Source: Pseudomonas sihuiensis
GTDB lineage: Bacteria; Pseudomonadota; Gammaproteobacteria; Pseudomonadales; Pseudomonadaceae
DNA: 64,000 nt
Reading direction: 5' to 3'
Assembly: GCF_900106015.1 (NCBI RefSeq)
Contig: NZ_LT629797.1
Location: 1,984,001 to 2,048,000 of the forward strand
Each line of letters begins with the position of its first letter. The stretch's first letter is position 1. Positions 1-9,371 of this stretch are shown piece by piece. Made by a program: the position numbers and the translations under genes. The notes under the pieces are model-generated. The model worked only from the letters and a program-made list of their open reading frames with translations, had not been told where the DNA came from and did no database searches.

Positions 1-3000
1 GCTCAGCACACGAATCTTGTCATCGCCCAGGGCAGCCACCCCCGACAGCCATTCTCGAGCTTCGGCGACCTGACTATCGTTGTCGACAATGATGATCTCG
101 TAACCGGTGTAGTGGGTCTTCTCGAGGAGGCTTTCGACGCAGCGCTGCAGCATCGGCAACTGATCGCGGGTCGGGATGATGATCGATACCAGCGGCTGCC
201 CGGCATGAGCATAGCGGATGTGGTAGCGGCCCGGATACCTGGACTGCAGTTGGGCAACATAGCCCCGGTTGTGCAGATGTCGCAGCAGCGCCTTGCGCTC
301 GTCCGGATTGTCCTTCATTAGCGGCGTCGCAGTCACCAGCAGCGGCTCGTCGACATGGCCGAGATCGGACAGGCCGCCATGCTCGATCAAACGCAGGATC
401 AGATCGAACTCCAGAGCCCCCTCGAAGCCGGCATCGAAGCCGCCGACCTCGATGGCAGCATCCCGTTGGAACAGCCAGTGGCGGGCCATGGCCACCGGGA
501 AGCTGAGCAGCATGTCGAGGTTGAAAGCCGGCCTGAAGGCTGCGCCCAACTCACCATTGGCGTCACGATAAAACTCATCGCCATAGAATGCGCGGCAACC
601 GTCGGCGCCTTGCAACTCCAGCATGGCGATGAACAGGCCGGACGCCGTAAAGGTCTCTCCTGCCTCCACCAACATGAACCAATCGATCGTGGCGTCGGCC
701 AGCTCCGCATTGAGCGTATCGGCATAACTTCGGCCATTGCAGGCCACATGCCGTATCGTATGCGCCCGCTCAGCCACAGTGGATGCCTGACGCCCCACTA
801 CGGAGATCTGCACACGATGGTACAGGTTCCTGCCCTCGGCCAGCGAGGCGAGCGTGGCCTCCACCCTGGCGCGGTCACCTTCGCGATCGATCACGAAAAT
901 ACCCAGCAATGGGCCACCGCCCTGCCGACCCAGGTATTCACGAAGCAGGCGAGTCTTGGCCGGCGATGGCATACGGGAAACCAGCGCCGGCGATGGCGCA
1001 TAGCGAGGCGCAGCACCCCGCGCAGCAAGCTGGGCCTTCACCTCGCTACGGCGGGTCGAGACAATGCAGCTCACGGCCCTTACCCGCTCGACCAGGCGCG
1101 CGCTGTTGTCGCCGTCGCAGTAGCTGAAGAACAGCTTACGCACCTGCTGGTAGTGCGGATCGAGGCTCATGTCCGGCGCCGCCATGGCATCGTCCAATCC
1201 GTTGAGCAGAAGCGGAAACTCGGTGCAGATCGGCCCCGGGAATACCGTTTCCATGTCATAGAACATCCCGCGCTCATCGTTGGCGTAACGCTGCAGGTCG
1301 TAAGCCAGACTCAGTACCGGCCGGTTGGTAAGCAGGAAGTCGAAGAAACAGCTGGAGTAGTCGGTGATCAGCGCCGTCGCGCTACGGAACAGCACCTCGA
1401 TATTGGGGAAGCGCCTGTCACCGAGATCGATGGCACCGATCTTCTCCAGTTGCGTCGAATAGGTTCGCGCTGAATCGGCGAAATGCTCGCGCACGCCGAG
1501 CACCGCGTTGTGACGGGCGAGCAACTCGGCCAGCCCGACGAGATCGGCGTCGCTGAAACGGTAATAGGCATCGCCCTGCTGATTGCGGAAGGTCGGCGTG
1601 AAAAGCACCAGACGGCGCCCGGCGAGCTGTGCTTCGAGCTTGTGCGTTTCGGCCTGGAAATCTTCGGGCAACCGCTCGAACGGCGCCAGGATGAAGTCAT
1701 GGCGTGGCAGACCGGTAACCCAGACATCCTCATAGGCCAGCGGATAGAACGCGGCGGCCATGGCCAACTGATCCAGCTTCGACGAAGCGATCACTGAAAA
1801 ACAGCGGGCGTGCTCAACATGAAGGTTTTGCAGGTTGTCCTGCTGATCGAGAGAAGCGTGCCCGATACGCTTCAGCGGAATCCCATGCCACAGGTTGATG
1901 AAAATATGGCTGTCTGCCGACAATGGAAACATCGCGTTCCGCATGGGCGTGTGCTTAACGAAAACGACCCGGCACTGCATCAATGCACGCTGGCCCTCCA
2001 GGCTGTTAAGCAGGTAATACTCGACATTGACACCAGTGACCCGAGGCCGCCTGGAGCGGTAAAACACCAGTTTCTTGATGCCGGGATCATCCTTGACCCA
2101 CTCGAACACGGCTCGGTCGTTGCCGGTCAGCAAGTGGTCGAAGCCACAGACAGGGAATGCCCACCAGTTCTCGTGCTTGGGCAAGACGGTATCTTCAGCG
2201 ACGAACTCTTCATAGCCAAGCATCGTGGGTAACTCCAGTTCACCGCCCTCATTCAGTTGGATGTTCAGACTGCGGAAAAGCCTCTCCTGATTGGCGACTC
2301 GCTGAAGATTCGCCTCGATCAGCGACACATCAGCCTGTGGACAAGCCTGCCTAATCAGGCCCTTCCAGCCACGCAGCCCTGGAATGAAGTAGTTGTTGTC
2401 GGTTAGCAACAACCTCTTGAACAATGGCATACCGTCGGCAATCAATTGAAAATGCGTCATTGAGTACATCGGATGCAGCGGGTACAGATAGTCGATGTAT
2501 GTCGAAAACTCGTAGCCGGACTGGATCAGGAAGCGCGAGAAGCCGATCTCGTACTTGACCACTATCAGACGCTTGTTCGACTCCACTCTGACAGCCGACA
2601 ACAACTCCCGGAACCGCGGATCGGATGACACATTCCTGCGCAGAACTAGAAAGTACGAACCGACGTGAAAATCGTATAGATAAGAAGTCGAAAATTCGTC
2701 GAGCATGTGCGACTTCACATGACTCAACGGTATTCGATCAGAGAAACGGTTTTCGATGCACAACCGCGTTTCCCATATCCCCTTGGTCGCCTGCATGCCC
2801 CACCAGTCGCAGCGCTGAGCGTCCATCTTGGCGAACACATGATCCAGCGAACGGATGCAATAGCAACTGTCGTTGACCAGCAGCAACTCGTCATAACCGT
2901 CCAGCACCTCCCAGCCGACCAACTCCCTGGCGAGCTTGGAGTAGGAACCGAAATCGTAGGCGCCATGGCGTATGGCCCAGGCCCCCTTGACGAACGGTGC

Positions 3001-3777
3001 CAGACGGTCGAGCTGTCCCGGTTCCATCTCACAGTCGGCCAGGTAATAGATGTCGGCGAATCGAGACAACTGGCGGAGGTACTCGACGACGTAGTCATCG
3101 ACCAGACCATCAACGTCATAGCCGGCGAAGAGGCATACCCGCCTCAGAGAGACCTGCTTGGACGGATCGTATTGTTCGCCCCGCCCGACCAGCGAGGTGG
3201 GCATAGGCTCCGGACGAGTTGCATGGCCAGCAGCACGACCGACCGTCTCGTAATGGTATAGCGCATTAATCTCGGGCGCCTCTTCCCGCAGATAGCGCTG
3301 GTGGTACCAGAGCAGATCGAACTCACGGCTCGGGTCTAGCAGGTTGGTGCTACCGTAAGCACAGAAGTGATAAAGCGGATCCAGCTTGCACAGCGCTACG
3401 ATCGGATTGTTCGCCGTGTAATACTCGGCGTCGAACAGTGGACTGCCGCGCAAGACCTCAAGCACCTGCGGATCGACTTGAGCAGTCAGCAGTTGCAAGG
3501 GCAAACAACCTTGGTCACGCCCAATGCGCAGGTAGTGCAACAGTGGGTTCTCCCCATCCTCGATCACCTGCGCATTGGTTGTTCTGTACCAAAGCGTATC
3601 GAACGCCGGGCCAGGATTGCGCCCCTCGAACGCACCATGGAAGAAGAAATGCGTCAGCGGATCGACGCCTGACTGTCGCACATCGTCATAGGTCGTCAGA
3701 TACCACTCCCGATCGAAGAATCCGGAGGTATCGATCAAGGCAAGGGATTCATCGACGGTCAGCGTATCGGCAAGCAT
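1..3777 (-). CDS. Multidomain glycosyltransferase / CDP-glycerol glycerophosphotransferase (partial, C-terminus outside window)
   Basis: An open frame of 1259 codons runs from the ATG at 3777 off the left edge. Residues about 1-200 hold repeats of the type FDxxWY...DPLxHF...G...EGRNP, common at the N-terminus of giant glycosyltransferases. Residues about 210-450 resemble rhamnan synthesis protein F (RgpF). Residues about 540-900 are a CDP-glycerol:poly(glycerophosphate) glycerophosphotransferase domain, with LWHGIPLK near 628 and TDYSSCFFDFLL near 810. From about 1190 a GT2 domain begins (VSIIIPTRDQLP). The upstream gene encodes a CDP-glycerol-forming enzyme, so the pair probably makes and transfers glycerol phosphate within a larger glycan. 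The place beside flgL is where pseudomonads keep flagellin glycosylation genes such as fgtA, so flagellin is the likely acceptor (inference). Cell-surface polysaccharide is the alternative. Confidence 0.85.
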   Translation of the reverse strand, partial: MLADTLTVDESLALIDTSGFFDREWYLTTYDDVRQSGVDPLTHFFFHGAFEGRNPGPAFDTLWYRTTNAQVIEDGENPLLHYLRIGRDQGCLPLQLLTAQVDPQVLEVLRGSPLFDAEYYTANNPIVALCKLDPLYHFCAYGSTNLLDPSREFDLLWYHQRYLREEAPEINALYHYETVGRAAGHATRPEPMPTSLVGRGEQYDPSKQVSLRRVCLFAGYDVDGLVDDYVVEYLRQLSRFADIYYLADCEMEPGQLDRLAPFVKGAWAIRHGAYDFGSYSKLARELVGWEVLDGYDELLLVNDSCYCIRSLDHVFAKMDAQRCDWWGMQATKGIWETRLCIENRFSDRIPLSHVKSHMLDEFSTSYLYDFHVGSYFLVLRRNVSSDPRFRELLSAVRVESNKRLIVVKYEIGFSRFLIQSGYEFSTYIDYLYPLHPMYSMTHFQLIADGMPLFKRLLLTDNNYFIPGLRGWKGLIRQACPQADVSLIEANLQRVANQERLFRSLNIQLNEGGELELPTMLGYEEFVAEDTVLPKHENWWAFPVCGFDHLLTGNDRAVFEWVKDDPGIKKLVFYRSRRPRVTGVNVEYYLLNSLEGQRALMQCRVVFVKHTPMRNAMFPLSADSHIFINLWHGIPLKRIGHASLDQQDNLQNLHVEHARCFSVIASSKLDQLAMAAAFYPLAYEDVWVTGLPRHDFILAPFERLPEDFQAETHKLEAQLAGRRLVLFTPTFRNQQGDAYYRFSDADLVGLAELLARHNAVLGVREHFADSARTYSTQLEKIGAIDLGDRRFPNIEVLFRSATALITDYSSCFFDFLLTNRPVLSLAYDLQRYANDERGMFYDMETVFPGPICTEFPLLLNGLDDAMAAPDMSLDPHYQQVRKLFFSYCDGDNSARLVERVRAVSCIVSTRRSEVKAQLAARGAAPRYAPSPALVSRMPSPAKTRLLREYLGRQGGGPLLGIFVIDREGDRARVEATLASLAEGRNLYHRVQISVVGRQASTVAERAHTIRHVACNGRSYADTLNAELADATIDWFMLVEAGETFTASGLFIAMLELQGADGCRAFYGDEFYRDANGELGAAFRPAFNLDMLLSFPVAMARHWLFQRDAAIEVGGFDAGFEGALEFDLILRLIEHGGLSDLGHVDEPLLVTATPLMKDNPDERKALLRHLHNRGYVAQLQSRYPGRYHIRYAHAGQPLVSIIIPTRDQLPMLQRCVESLLEKTHYTGYEIIIVDNDSQVAEAREWLSGVAALGDDKIRVLS

Positions 3778-3849
3778 GAGCGTTTCCTTGGAACAGCGGC
3801 ACTCCTCCATGGACTGCCGGAACGAAATGATTCCAAACCGAGCAGCGCC

Positions 3850-4329
3850 TCAGCGCGGCTTGGCGAGGACACTGCTACGACTACGACCGAGCTCAAGCAC
3901 CTCGAATACCTTGAGCAGCTCATCCGCCGACATCATCATCATTTGCTCGAGCGAAGACTTGAGGTCTGTAGAGGAAATACCCTGGGTACGCTCCAAGTAC
4001 ACGACTTCGCAATATGGCTTGAGGAAATCGAAATGGCCACGCCAGTCGTCGCCTATGGCGAACACGTCGACGGCGTACTTCTTCACGTCATCGACCTTCT
4101 GCTCCCAGTCATTCTCTGCAATCACCCAGTCAACGTAACGAATTGACGAGACGATTTCTGCACGCTGGGAATATGGCACCAACGTCCTCTTTCCCTTGAC
4201 TGCGTTGAACTCGTCGGTAGATACCGCAACGATCAACTGATCGCCCATATCACGCAAGCGTCGTAATAGACTCAGATGCCCCACATGGAACATGTCGAAG
4301 GTACCGTAGGTAATTACCGTCTTGGCCAT
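3850..4329 (-). CDS. tagD: Glycerol-3-phosphate cytidylyltransferase (TagD-like)
   Basis: A 159-residue nucleotidyltransferase that would make CDP-glycerol from CTP and glycerol-3-phosphate. The N-terminus has the family signature ITYGTFDMFHVGHLSLLRR (the HxGH loop), and the C-terminal half has the conserved RTxGISSTDL segment. The ATG at 4329 is chosen because the family starts MxxVITYGTFD and AGGGA lies about 8 bases upstream; in-frame ATGs at 4335, 4344 and 4353 are less likely. It precedes the glycerophosphotransferase-containing gene by about 70 bp on the same strand, so the two are probably co-transcribed and form a donor-transferase pair. TagD is best known from Gram-positive teichoic acid synthesis; here it lies beside flagellar genes. 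The C-terminal tail of about 30 residues goes beyond the usual TagD length of about 130. Confidence 0.88.
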   Translation of the reverse strand: MAKTVITYGTFDMFHVGHLSLLRRLRDMGDQLIVAVSTDEFNAVKGKRTLVPYSQRAEIVSSIRYVDWVIAENDWEQKVDDVKKYAVDVFAIGDDWRGHFDFLKPYCEVVYLERTQGISSTDLKSSLEQMMMMSADELLKVFEVLELGRSRSSVLAKPR

Positions 4330-4517
4330 TTCCATTCCCTGCATGTACAACAATTGGGCACCTTGAAGACTGGCGCCAGGACATAACTACAAGGCAGATC
4401 GACTGATGCTATAACACAGCATTTTCCGAGATTCCCCAGCAGACTCTCTGCATCGCATCAAAACCCATTGCCACCAACCAGACAACGACGGCTTGCACCC
4501 GCCCGACGAATCTTCGG

Positions 4518-6113
4518 CTACAGCTTGTTGAACAGGCTCAACTGCGAAATCCGCACGAACGATGCCTGCGCCGCCTCCATCTTGGTCATTTGCAGCACCA
4601 GTTTGGAGATGGCCTCGGCCATGTCGGTGTCGCGGATCGTGGACTGGCTGCTGGCATTGGCGATCTGCAGGCTTTCGTTCTCGGTGCTGAGGGTGTCGAT
4701 GACGTTCAGCCGCGCACCGATGGACGCCTGGGTGGCCAGCACCTGGTTCATGCCGTTGTCCAGGTTGCTGATGGCCGAGGCCACGGCCTCGGTCAGCGCC
4801 AGTTGCGCGGCAGGGTCGCCGGATACCGGGGTCTTCAGCGCGGCACTGAGGTTGCCGATGGTCTCGAACACGCTCTGGGTTTCCGCCGACTTGCCCTGCA
4901 CCACGAAGGTATCGCCCGCCGCCGGTGCCGCGCTGATCTGCAGCTCCACGCCGGCGAAGCCGATGGTCTCGGGATAGGTACCCGACAATGAGCCGCTGGC
5001 AATCGGCGTGCTGCCCGTCAGCACCGGCTGGGCATAGACCTCGTAATCACTGGCGCTGGTAAAGCGAAGCTGCACGCCGCTGCTGGGAAACTGGGTGGTG
5101 TAGGCGGTCGGGTCGACCACGCTGCCGGAAGTCAGTTGCGCGGTGGAGGTGTTGCTGGCGCTGCGCGTGGTGACGATCTCGGTGTCCGCCACGCCGAAGG
5201 TGAAGCTGTAGCCGGTCAGCAGGCTGTCCAGGTCACCCTGGCCATCGGCCTCCTGCAGGGCCACATCCAGCTCGAAACTGGCGCCGCGAAAGTTGATTGT
5301 GGTGCCGTCAATCGCCGTCGGGTCGAACACCCCGCTGTTGGACGATGCCTCGCTGGTCACATCATTGCCGAGGTTATCGAGGATGCGAAACTGGGTGCTG
5401 CTGACCAGTTCCAGGGTATAGGGCTCGCCCGCGCGGAAGGTCTTGTCGTACTGGGTACCATTGTCGACCAGCCCTTGGGACAGGTAGACGCGCTGGCCGT
5501 CGGTATTGGGGTCGTTGCTCAAGTCCGACTCGGTGCGGCTGGCGTTGATCACGTTCTCGAACACGCTCCAGCCACTGTCGTTGATCGCCATCGTACCCGA
5601 GCTGGACACCTGCAGCTCCTGGCTGGTCTGATCGCCCTGGTAGGTCACCGAGCCATCGGGGTTGAGCACAAACGGCTGCACGTCGGTTTTGGAGCCGGCG
5701 AAAATATAGTTGCCGCTGGCATCCTTGCTGTTCATCACCTCCAAAAGCTGCCCGGTGATCTGATCCAGCTCACTGGCAACCGAGCTGCGGTCCTCGTCAG
5801 AATACGAACCGCTACCGGAGGAGACCGCTAACTCGCGGGCGCGCTGCAGCAGGTTATTCGCCGTATTGAGCAGGGCCTCCTGCTGGGTCAGCGAGTTGGT
5901 GGCCGTGGTCATGTTGGCGCTGTACTGTTCGAGCTGGGCCTGCTGCTGTTCCAGTTGCAACAGGCGCGCGGCGCCGACCGGATCGTCCGCGGGGGTCTGG
6001 ATGCGCACGCCACTGGAGATCTGCTGCTGGGTCTTGACGATCTCGGCGTAACCTTTCTGATAGCCGGAGATGCTGGTCTGAAACATCTGCGAGGTGGAGA
6101 TGCGCGTGCTCAT
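4518..6113 (-). CDS. flgL: Flagellar hook-associated protein 3 (hook-filament junction)
   Basis: FlgL, 531 residues, joins the hook to the flagellin filament. The N-terminus MSTRISTSQMF and the C-terminus with SQSTIRDTDMAEAISKL are the coiled-coil ends shared with flagellin that form the D0/D1 core; the centre is a variable surface domain. The start at 6113 has GAGG about 9 bases upstream and fits the family; an in-frame ATG at 6128 is possible. It is the last gene of the leftward flgFGHIJKL run, 39 bp after flgK. No strong terminator is visible in 4354-4517 before the glycosylation genes, so some read-through is possible. Confidence 0.95.
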   Translation of the reverse strand: MSTRISTSQMFQTSISGYQKGYAEIVKTQQQISSGVRIQTPADDPVGAARLLQLEQQQAQLEQYSANMTTATNSLTQQEALLNTANNLLQRARELAVSSGSGSYSDEDRSSVASELDQITGQLLEVMNSKDASGNYIFAGSKTDVQPFVLNPDGSVTYQGDQTSQELQVSSSGTMAINDSGWSVFENVINASRTESDLSNDPNTDGQRVYLSQGLVDNGTQYDKTFRAGEPYTLELVSSTQFRILDNLGNDVTSEASSNSGVFDPTAIDGTTINFRGASFELDVALQEADGQGDLDSLLTGYSFTFGVADTEIVTTRSASNTSTAQLTSGSVVDPTAYTTQFPSSGVQLRFTSASDYEVYAQPVLTGSTPIASGSLSGTYPETIGFAGVELQISAAPAAGDTFVVQGKSAETQSVFETIGNLSAALKTPVSGDPAAQLALTEAVASAISNLDNGMNQVLATQASIGARLNVIDTLSTENESLQIANASSQSTIRDTDMAEAISKLVLQMTKMEAAQASFVRISQLSLFNKL

Positions 6114-6152
6114 GGCGTCATGCCTCATACGGGCCGCATCAAGGATGCGGCG

Positions 6153-8174
6153 TCAAAAACTGTTGATCAGGGTATCGAACGTGGTGCGCGCAACTTGAAT
6201 GATTTGCGCCGCCGCCGTGTAGTACTGCTCGAACTTGATCAGGTTGGCCGCCTCTTCGTCCAGGTTGACCCCGGACAGCGACGACTGGCTGCTGGTCGCC
6301 TGGGCCAGGATGGCTTCCGTGGCGGCGGCGTCGAGCTGGGCTTGACTGGTCTTGGCGCCAATGGTTTCGATCAGCGAACTGTAGGAGGTGGTCAGGCTCA
6401 TGCCGTTGTTGCCATTGACCGCGACGGTCTTGGCCGTCTGCAGTTCCAGCACCGCCAGGGCGTTGCGGTTGTCACCGGTGCCGTCGCCGTTGAAGGCGAT
6501 GGTCAGGCTGTCGCCCGCCGCCGGGGAACCGGCCAGGGTCATCTCGAAGGCGTATTCGCTGGGCACGCTGGGCGGGTTGGCGGGAACGCTGACCGTCACG
6601 ACGTTGCTCTGCCCCGGCACGATGCTGCCGCTGCCGATGCTGTTGCCAGCAACGTCGTACAGGGTGTAGCCCTGGGCGCCGCCGCTGGGCGCGTCGTAGA
6701 CCAGTTTGATCGGCATGCCGTTTTCCAGGCTGCTCTGCATGTCGGCAACGGCGGCGGCGTCGTAGATGTCGATCAGGGTGATCAGGCTCGGCTGGCTGAC
6801 GCTGCCGCTGCCGACGTTGCCGGTGGTCAGGGTCGCCGCCAGGGGGGCGGCGAAGGCCAGTTGGTTGGAGTCGGTCATGCTCACTTTGATGTCGCCCGCC
6901 GCATGGCGGGTCGGCAGGATGGTGAACCGGTCTCCGGCCGCCACGCTGCCGCTGTCGAGTGCCAGGGTGAAGCCATCGATCACCGGCGGCGGCGAATCGG
7001 TCAGGTCGTAGCTGCCCATGTCCTTGCCGTCGGACAGGCGCCTGACGCTGTAGCCGGTAGCGCTGGTGAAGGTCACTTCGTAGTCGCTGGTACTGAGCGC
7101 GCTGGTGTCGTCGATGTACACGCGCAGGTTGGCGGAGGTATCGCTGTTGCCGGCTTGCCCCAGGCTTCTCTGCTGCTGCAGGGTCAGCTCATTGATGTCG
7201 CTGAACAGCATGGCGCCCAATTGGCCATTGAGGTCGAGCCCCTGGCCGAGCTGGCTGTTGACCTGGTCGGCGAGCACCAGCGCCAGGCGTCCGAGGTCGT
7301 TGAGGGTGGTGTCGAGCACTTCTTCGCGGTAGCGCAGCAGGCCACCGATCTGTCCTCCCGTGATCGACGAGGTGACGTCTATCGTGAAATTGCCGTTCTG
7401 CGTCAGGTACAGGGCATGGCGCGACGGGTCGTCGGCGCTCGGCACCGCGCTGAGTTGCGCCGCGCTGCCGCCCACCACCAGCGGCTGGCCATTGCCGATG
7501 AACAGGTTGTAGCTGCCATCCTGCTCGACCACGGTGACCCCGATCAGCTCGGAAAGCTCTCGCACCGCCTCGTCGCGCTGGTCCAGCAGGTCGTTGGGCG
7601 AGGCGCCGGAAGCGGAGGCATTGACGATGGCCTGGTTGTACTGGGCGACACTGGCCGCCAGGCTGTTGACCTGCTGAACCATGCTCGACAACTGCTGGTT
7701 GATGTAGCCGTTCTGTTCCGCCAACTGGCTGTAGATGGAGTTGAAGCGCTCGCCCAGGGTCGATGCCTGGGTCAGCAGCAATTGCCGCGAGGCGGTATCG
7801 GTGGGGCTGGCCGCGGCGGTCTGCAGGGCGGCGAAGAAGTTCTCCATCACCGCGGTGATGCCGGTGGTGCTGTCGGCCAGCAGCGAGTTGACCTGGCTGA
7901 TCTGGGTCAGGTAGGTCTGCGCATCGCTGTCCAGCGCGGTGGCCGTGCGCACCTGGGTGGTCAGGTAGCCGCTGTAGATACGCCGCACGTCGGTGATCGA
8001 GGCGCCACTGCCGAGGTAGGTCGCGCCCAGTTGCTGCGAGTTATTGGAAACCTGCATCGCCTGCTGGCGGGTATAGCCGGGAGTATCGGTATTGGTGATG
8101 TTGTTGCCGGTCACGGCCAGCGCGGTCTGGCTCACGCGCAGGCCGGAAACCCCGATTGCGAGAAGATCAGCCAT
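6153..8174 (-). CDS. flgK: Flagellar hook-associated protein 1
   Basis: FlgK, 673 residues, is the first hook-associated protein, placed at the distal hook end before FlgL. The N-terminus has the rod/hook family motif (SQTALAVTGNNITNTDTPGY, residues about 16-35). The C-terminus has the matching motif (SGVNLDEEAANLIKFEQYY) followed by the terminal amphipathic helix. The large middle region is the variable D2/D3 part. It lies 8 bp after flgJ, so the genes are translated from one mRNA. Confidence 0.96.
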   Translation of the reverse strand: MADLLAIGVSGLRVSQTALAVTGNNITNTDTPGYTRQQAMQVSNNSQQLGATYLGSGASITDVRRIYSGYLTTQVRTATALDSDAQTYLTQISQVNSLLADSTTGITAVMENFFAALQTAAASPTDTASRQLLLTQASTLGERFNSIYSQLAEQNGYINQQLSSMVQQVNSLAASVAQYNQAIVNASASGASPNDLLDQRDEAVRELSELIGVTVVEQDGSYNLFIGNGQPLVVGGSAAQLSAVPSADDPSRHALYLTQNGNFTIDVTSSITGGQIGGLLRYREEVLDTTLNDLGRLALVLADQVNSQLGQGLDLNGQLGAMLFSDINELTLQQQRSLGQAGNSDTSANLRVYIDDTSALSTSDYEVTFTSATGYSVRRLSDGKDMGSYDLTDSPPPVIDGFTLALDSGSVAAGDRFTILPTRHAAGDIKVSMTDSNQLAFAAPLAATLTTGNVGSGSVSQPSLITLIDIYDAAAVADMQSSLENGMPIKLVYDAPSGGAQGYTLYDVAGNSIGSGSIVPGQSNVVTVSVPANPPSVPSEYAFEMTLAGSPAAGDSLTIAFNGDGTGDNRNALAVLELQTAKTVAVNGNNGMSLTTSYSSLIETIGAKTSQAQLDAAATEAILAQATSSQSSLSGVNLDEEAANLIKFEQYYTAAAQIIQVARTTFDTLINSF

Positions 8175-8182
8175 GAGTCACC

Positions 8183-9364
8183 TCAGAGCGTCCGGGTGGA
8201 GGCGCCGTCGGCGCGGGCAATGGTCTGGTAGGTCGCGTCGATCTTGCGGGCGATCTGGCTGATCTTGCGGGCGTACTGCGGATCCGTGGCGTAGCCGGCC
8301 GACTGCAGCTTGTTGACGAACCGCTCGGAGTTGCCAGTGGCCGCCAGGGCCTCCTGGTAACGTGGGTTGCTCTGCAGGAAATCGACCAGGTCATGGAAGC
8401 TCTGTTTGTACGAGTCGTAGGCCCGGAAGTTGGCCGGCTCACGGACCATTTCGCCCCCGCGGTATTCGCTGGTGATCGCGCGCGCCGAGTCCCCTTGCCA
8501 CTGCCCGTGGGTCTTGATGCCAAACAGGTTGTGGCTGCTGCCACCATCGCCACGGCGCAGGATCGACTTGCCCCAGCCGGTTTCCAGGGCCGCCTGGGCC
8601 ACCAGGTAACGCGGCTCGACACCAATGCGCTCGGCGGCCTCGCGGGCCAAGGGCAGCATGGTCTCGACAAACTCCTCCGCGGAGGCGAATGCCGGCGTGC
8701 CTTTGGCCAGCGGCGGCTGCTGACGTGCCGGCTGGACCGAGGTGTCCAGCGCTTCAGTGGGCTTGGCGGCCGTGGCCTTGGCCGGCAACCAGTCGCTCCC
8801 GCTGGGGGGTTGCGCCCCGGTAGTCGGGACAATGCCCGCCAACAGGCGATCTTCCAGGCGCGGCGGCAGGGACAGCCGGCGCTGGTTGAGCAATGCGGCC
8901 TGGGACACCGGAGTGGTAGCGCTGTCGGAGTGACGATCCAGGCGGTTGTGCTCGGCCGCGGCCGGCGCGGCAAGGCTGTTCTCAGGCTGCTCCACGCTAT
9001 GGCCGAATGGGCTGCGGCGCGGCGCCTCACCGCGCAATCCGCTCATCTGCCGCACCAGCACATCGGACAAACCAATACCGCCGCCCTCACGGGAGAGGTG
9101 GATGGCCAATTGCTGGTCGTGCATTTCTTGATAATGGCGCGTGGTATCGCTGTCGAACAGGCTGTCCTTGGCGATCGACTCGTTGGACGAGCGCATGGAT
9201 TTGAAAATCTGGTTGATGAACAGCGCTTCAAACTCTTGGGCAACCTTACGGATATTGCCTTCGCTGTCGCGCTGCTCTCCGGTTTTCATGCCGGCTAGGC
9301 GATTCAGGTCGGTATAGGCGGCAGAATCGCTGGTTTTGCGTGCGCCTGCTGACAATGTATTCAT
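8183..9364 (-). CDS. flgJ: Flagellar rod assembly protein / peptidoglycan hydrolase
   Basis: FlgJ, 393 residues. Residues about 25-130 form the rod-capping domain (KVAQEFEALFINQIFKSMR), which guides rod polymerisation. A linker rich in Ala, Pro and Gln follows. Residues about 205-385 are a glucosaminidase-type (GH73) muramidase domain with AQAALETGWGKS around the catalytic Glu and NLFGIK after it. The enzyme opens the peptidoglycan locally so the rod can pass. The dual-domain form is normal for gammaproteobacteria. It is 7 bp downstream of flgI. Confidence 0.96.
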   Translation of the reverse strand: MNTLSAGARKTSDSAAYTDLNRLAGMKTGEQRDSEGNIRKVAQEFEALFINQIFKSMRSSNESIAKDSLFDSDTTRHYQEMHDQQLAIHLSREGGGIGLSDVLVRQMSGLRGEAPRRSPFGHSVEQPENSLAAPAAAEHNRLDRHSDSATTPVSQAALLNQRRLSLPPRLEDRLLAGIVPTTGAQPPSGSDWLPAKATAAKPTEALDTSVQPARQQPPLAKGTPAFASAEEFVETMLPLAREAAERIGVEPRYLVAQAALETGWGKSILRRGDGGSSHNLFGIKTHGQWQGDSARAITSEYRGGEMVREPANFRAYDSYKQSFHDLVDFLQSNPRYQEALAATGNSERFVNKLQSAGYATDPQYARKISQIARKIDATYQTIARADGASTRTL

Positions 9365-9371
9365 GGCTACC

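Noticed and set aside
355..1473. 372-codon plus-strand frame opposite the glycosyltransferase gene
   Set aside because: The minus strand has a continuous frame of 1259 codons with recognisable domains through this region.
5955..8231. 758-codon plus-strand frame opposite flgK and flgL
   Set aside because: Antisense shadow of high-GC flagellar genes; no domain and no ribosome site, and it spans the flgK-flgL junction.
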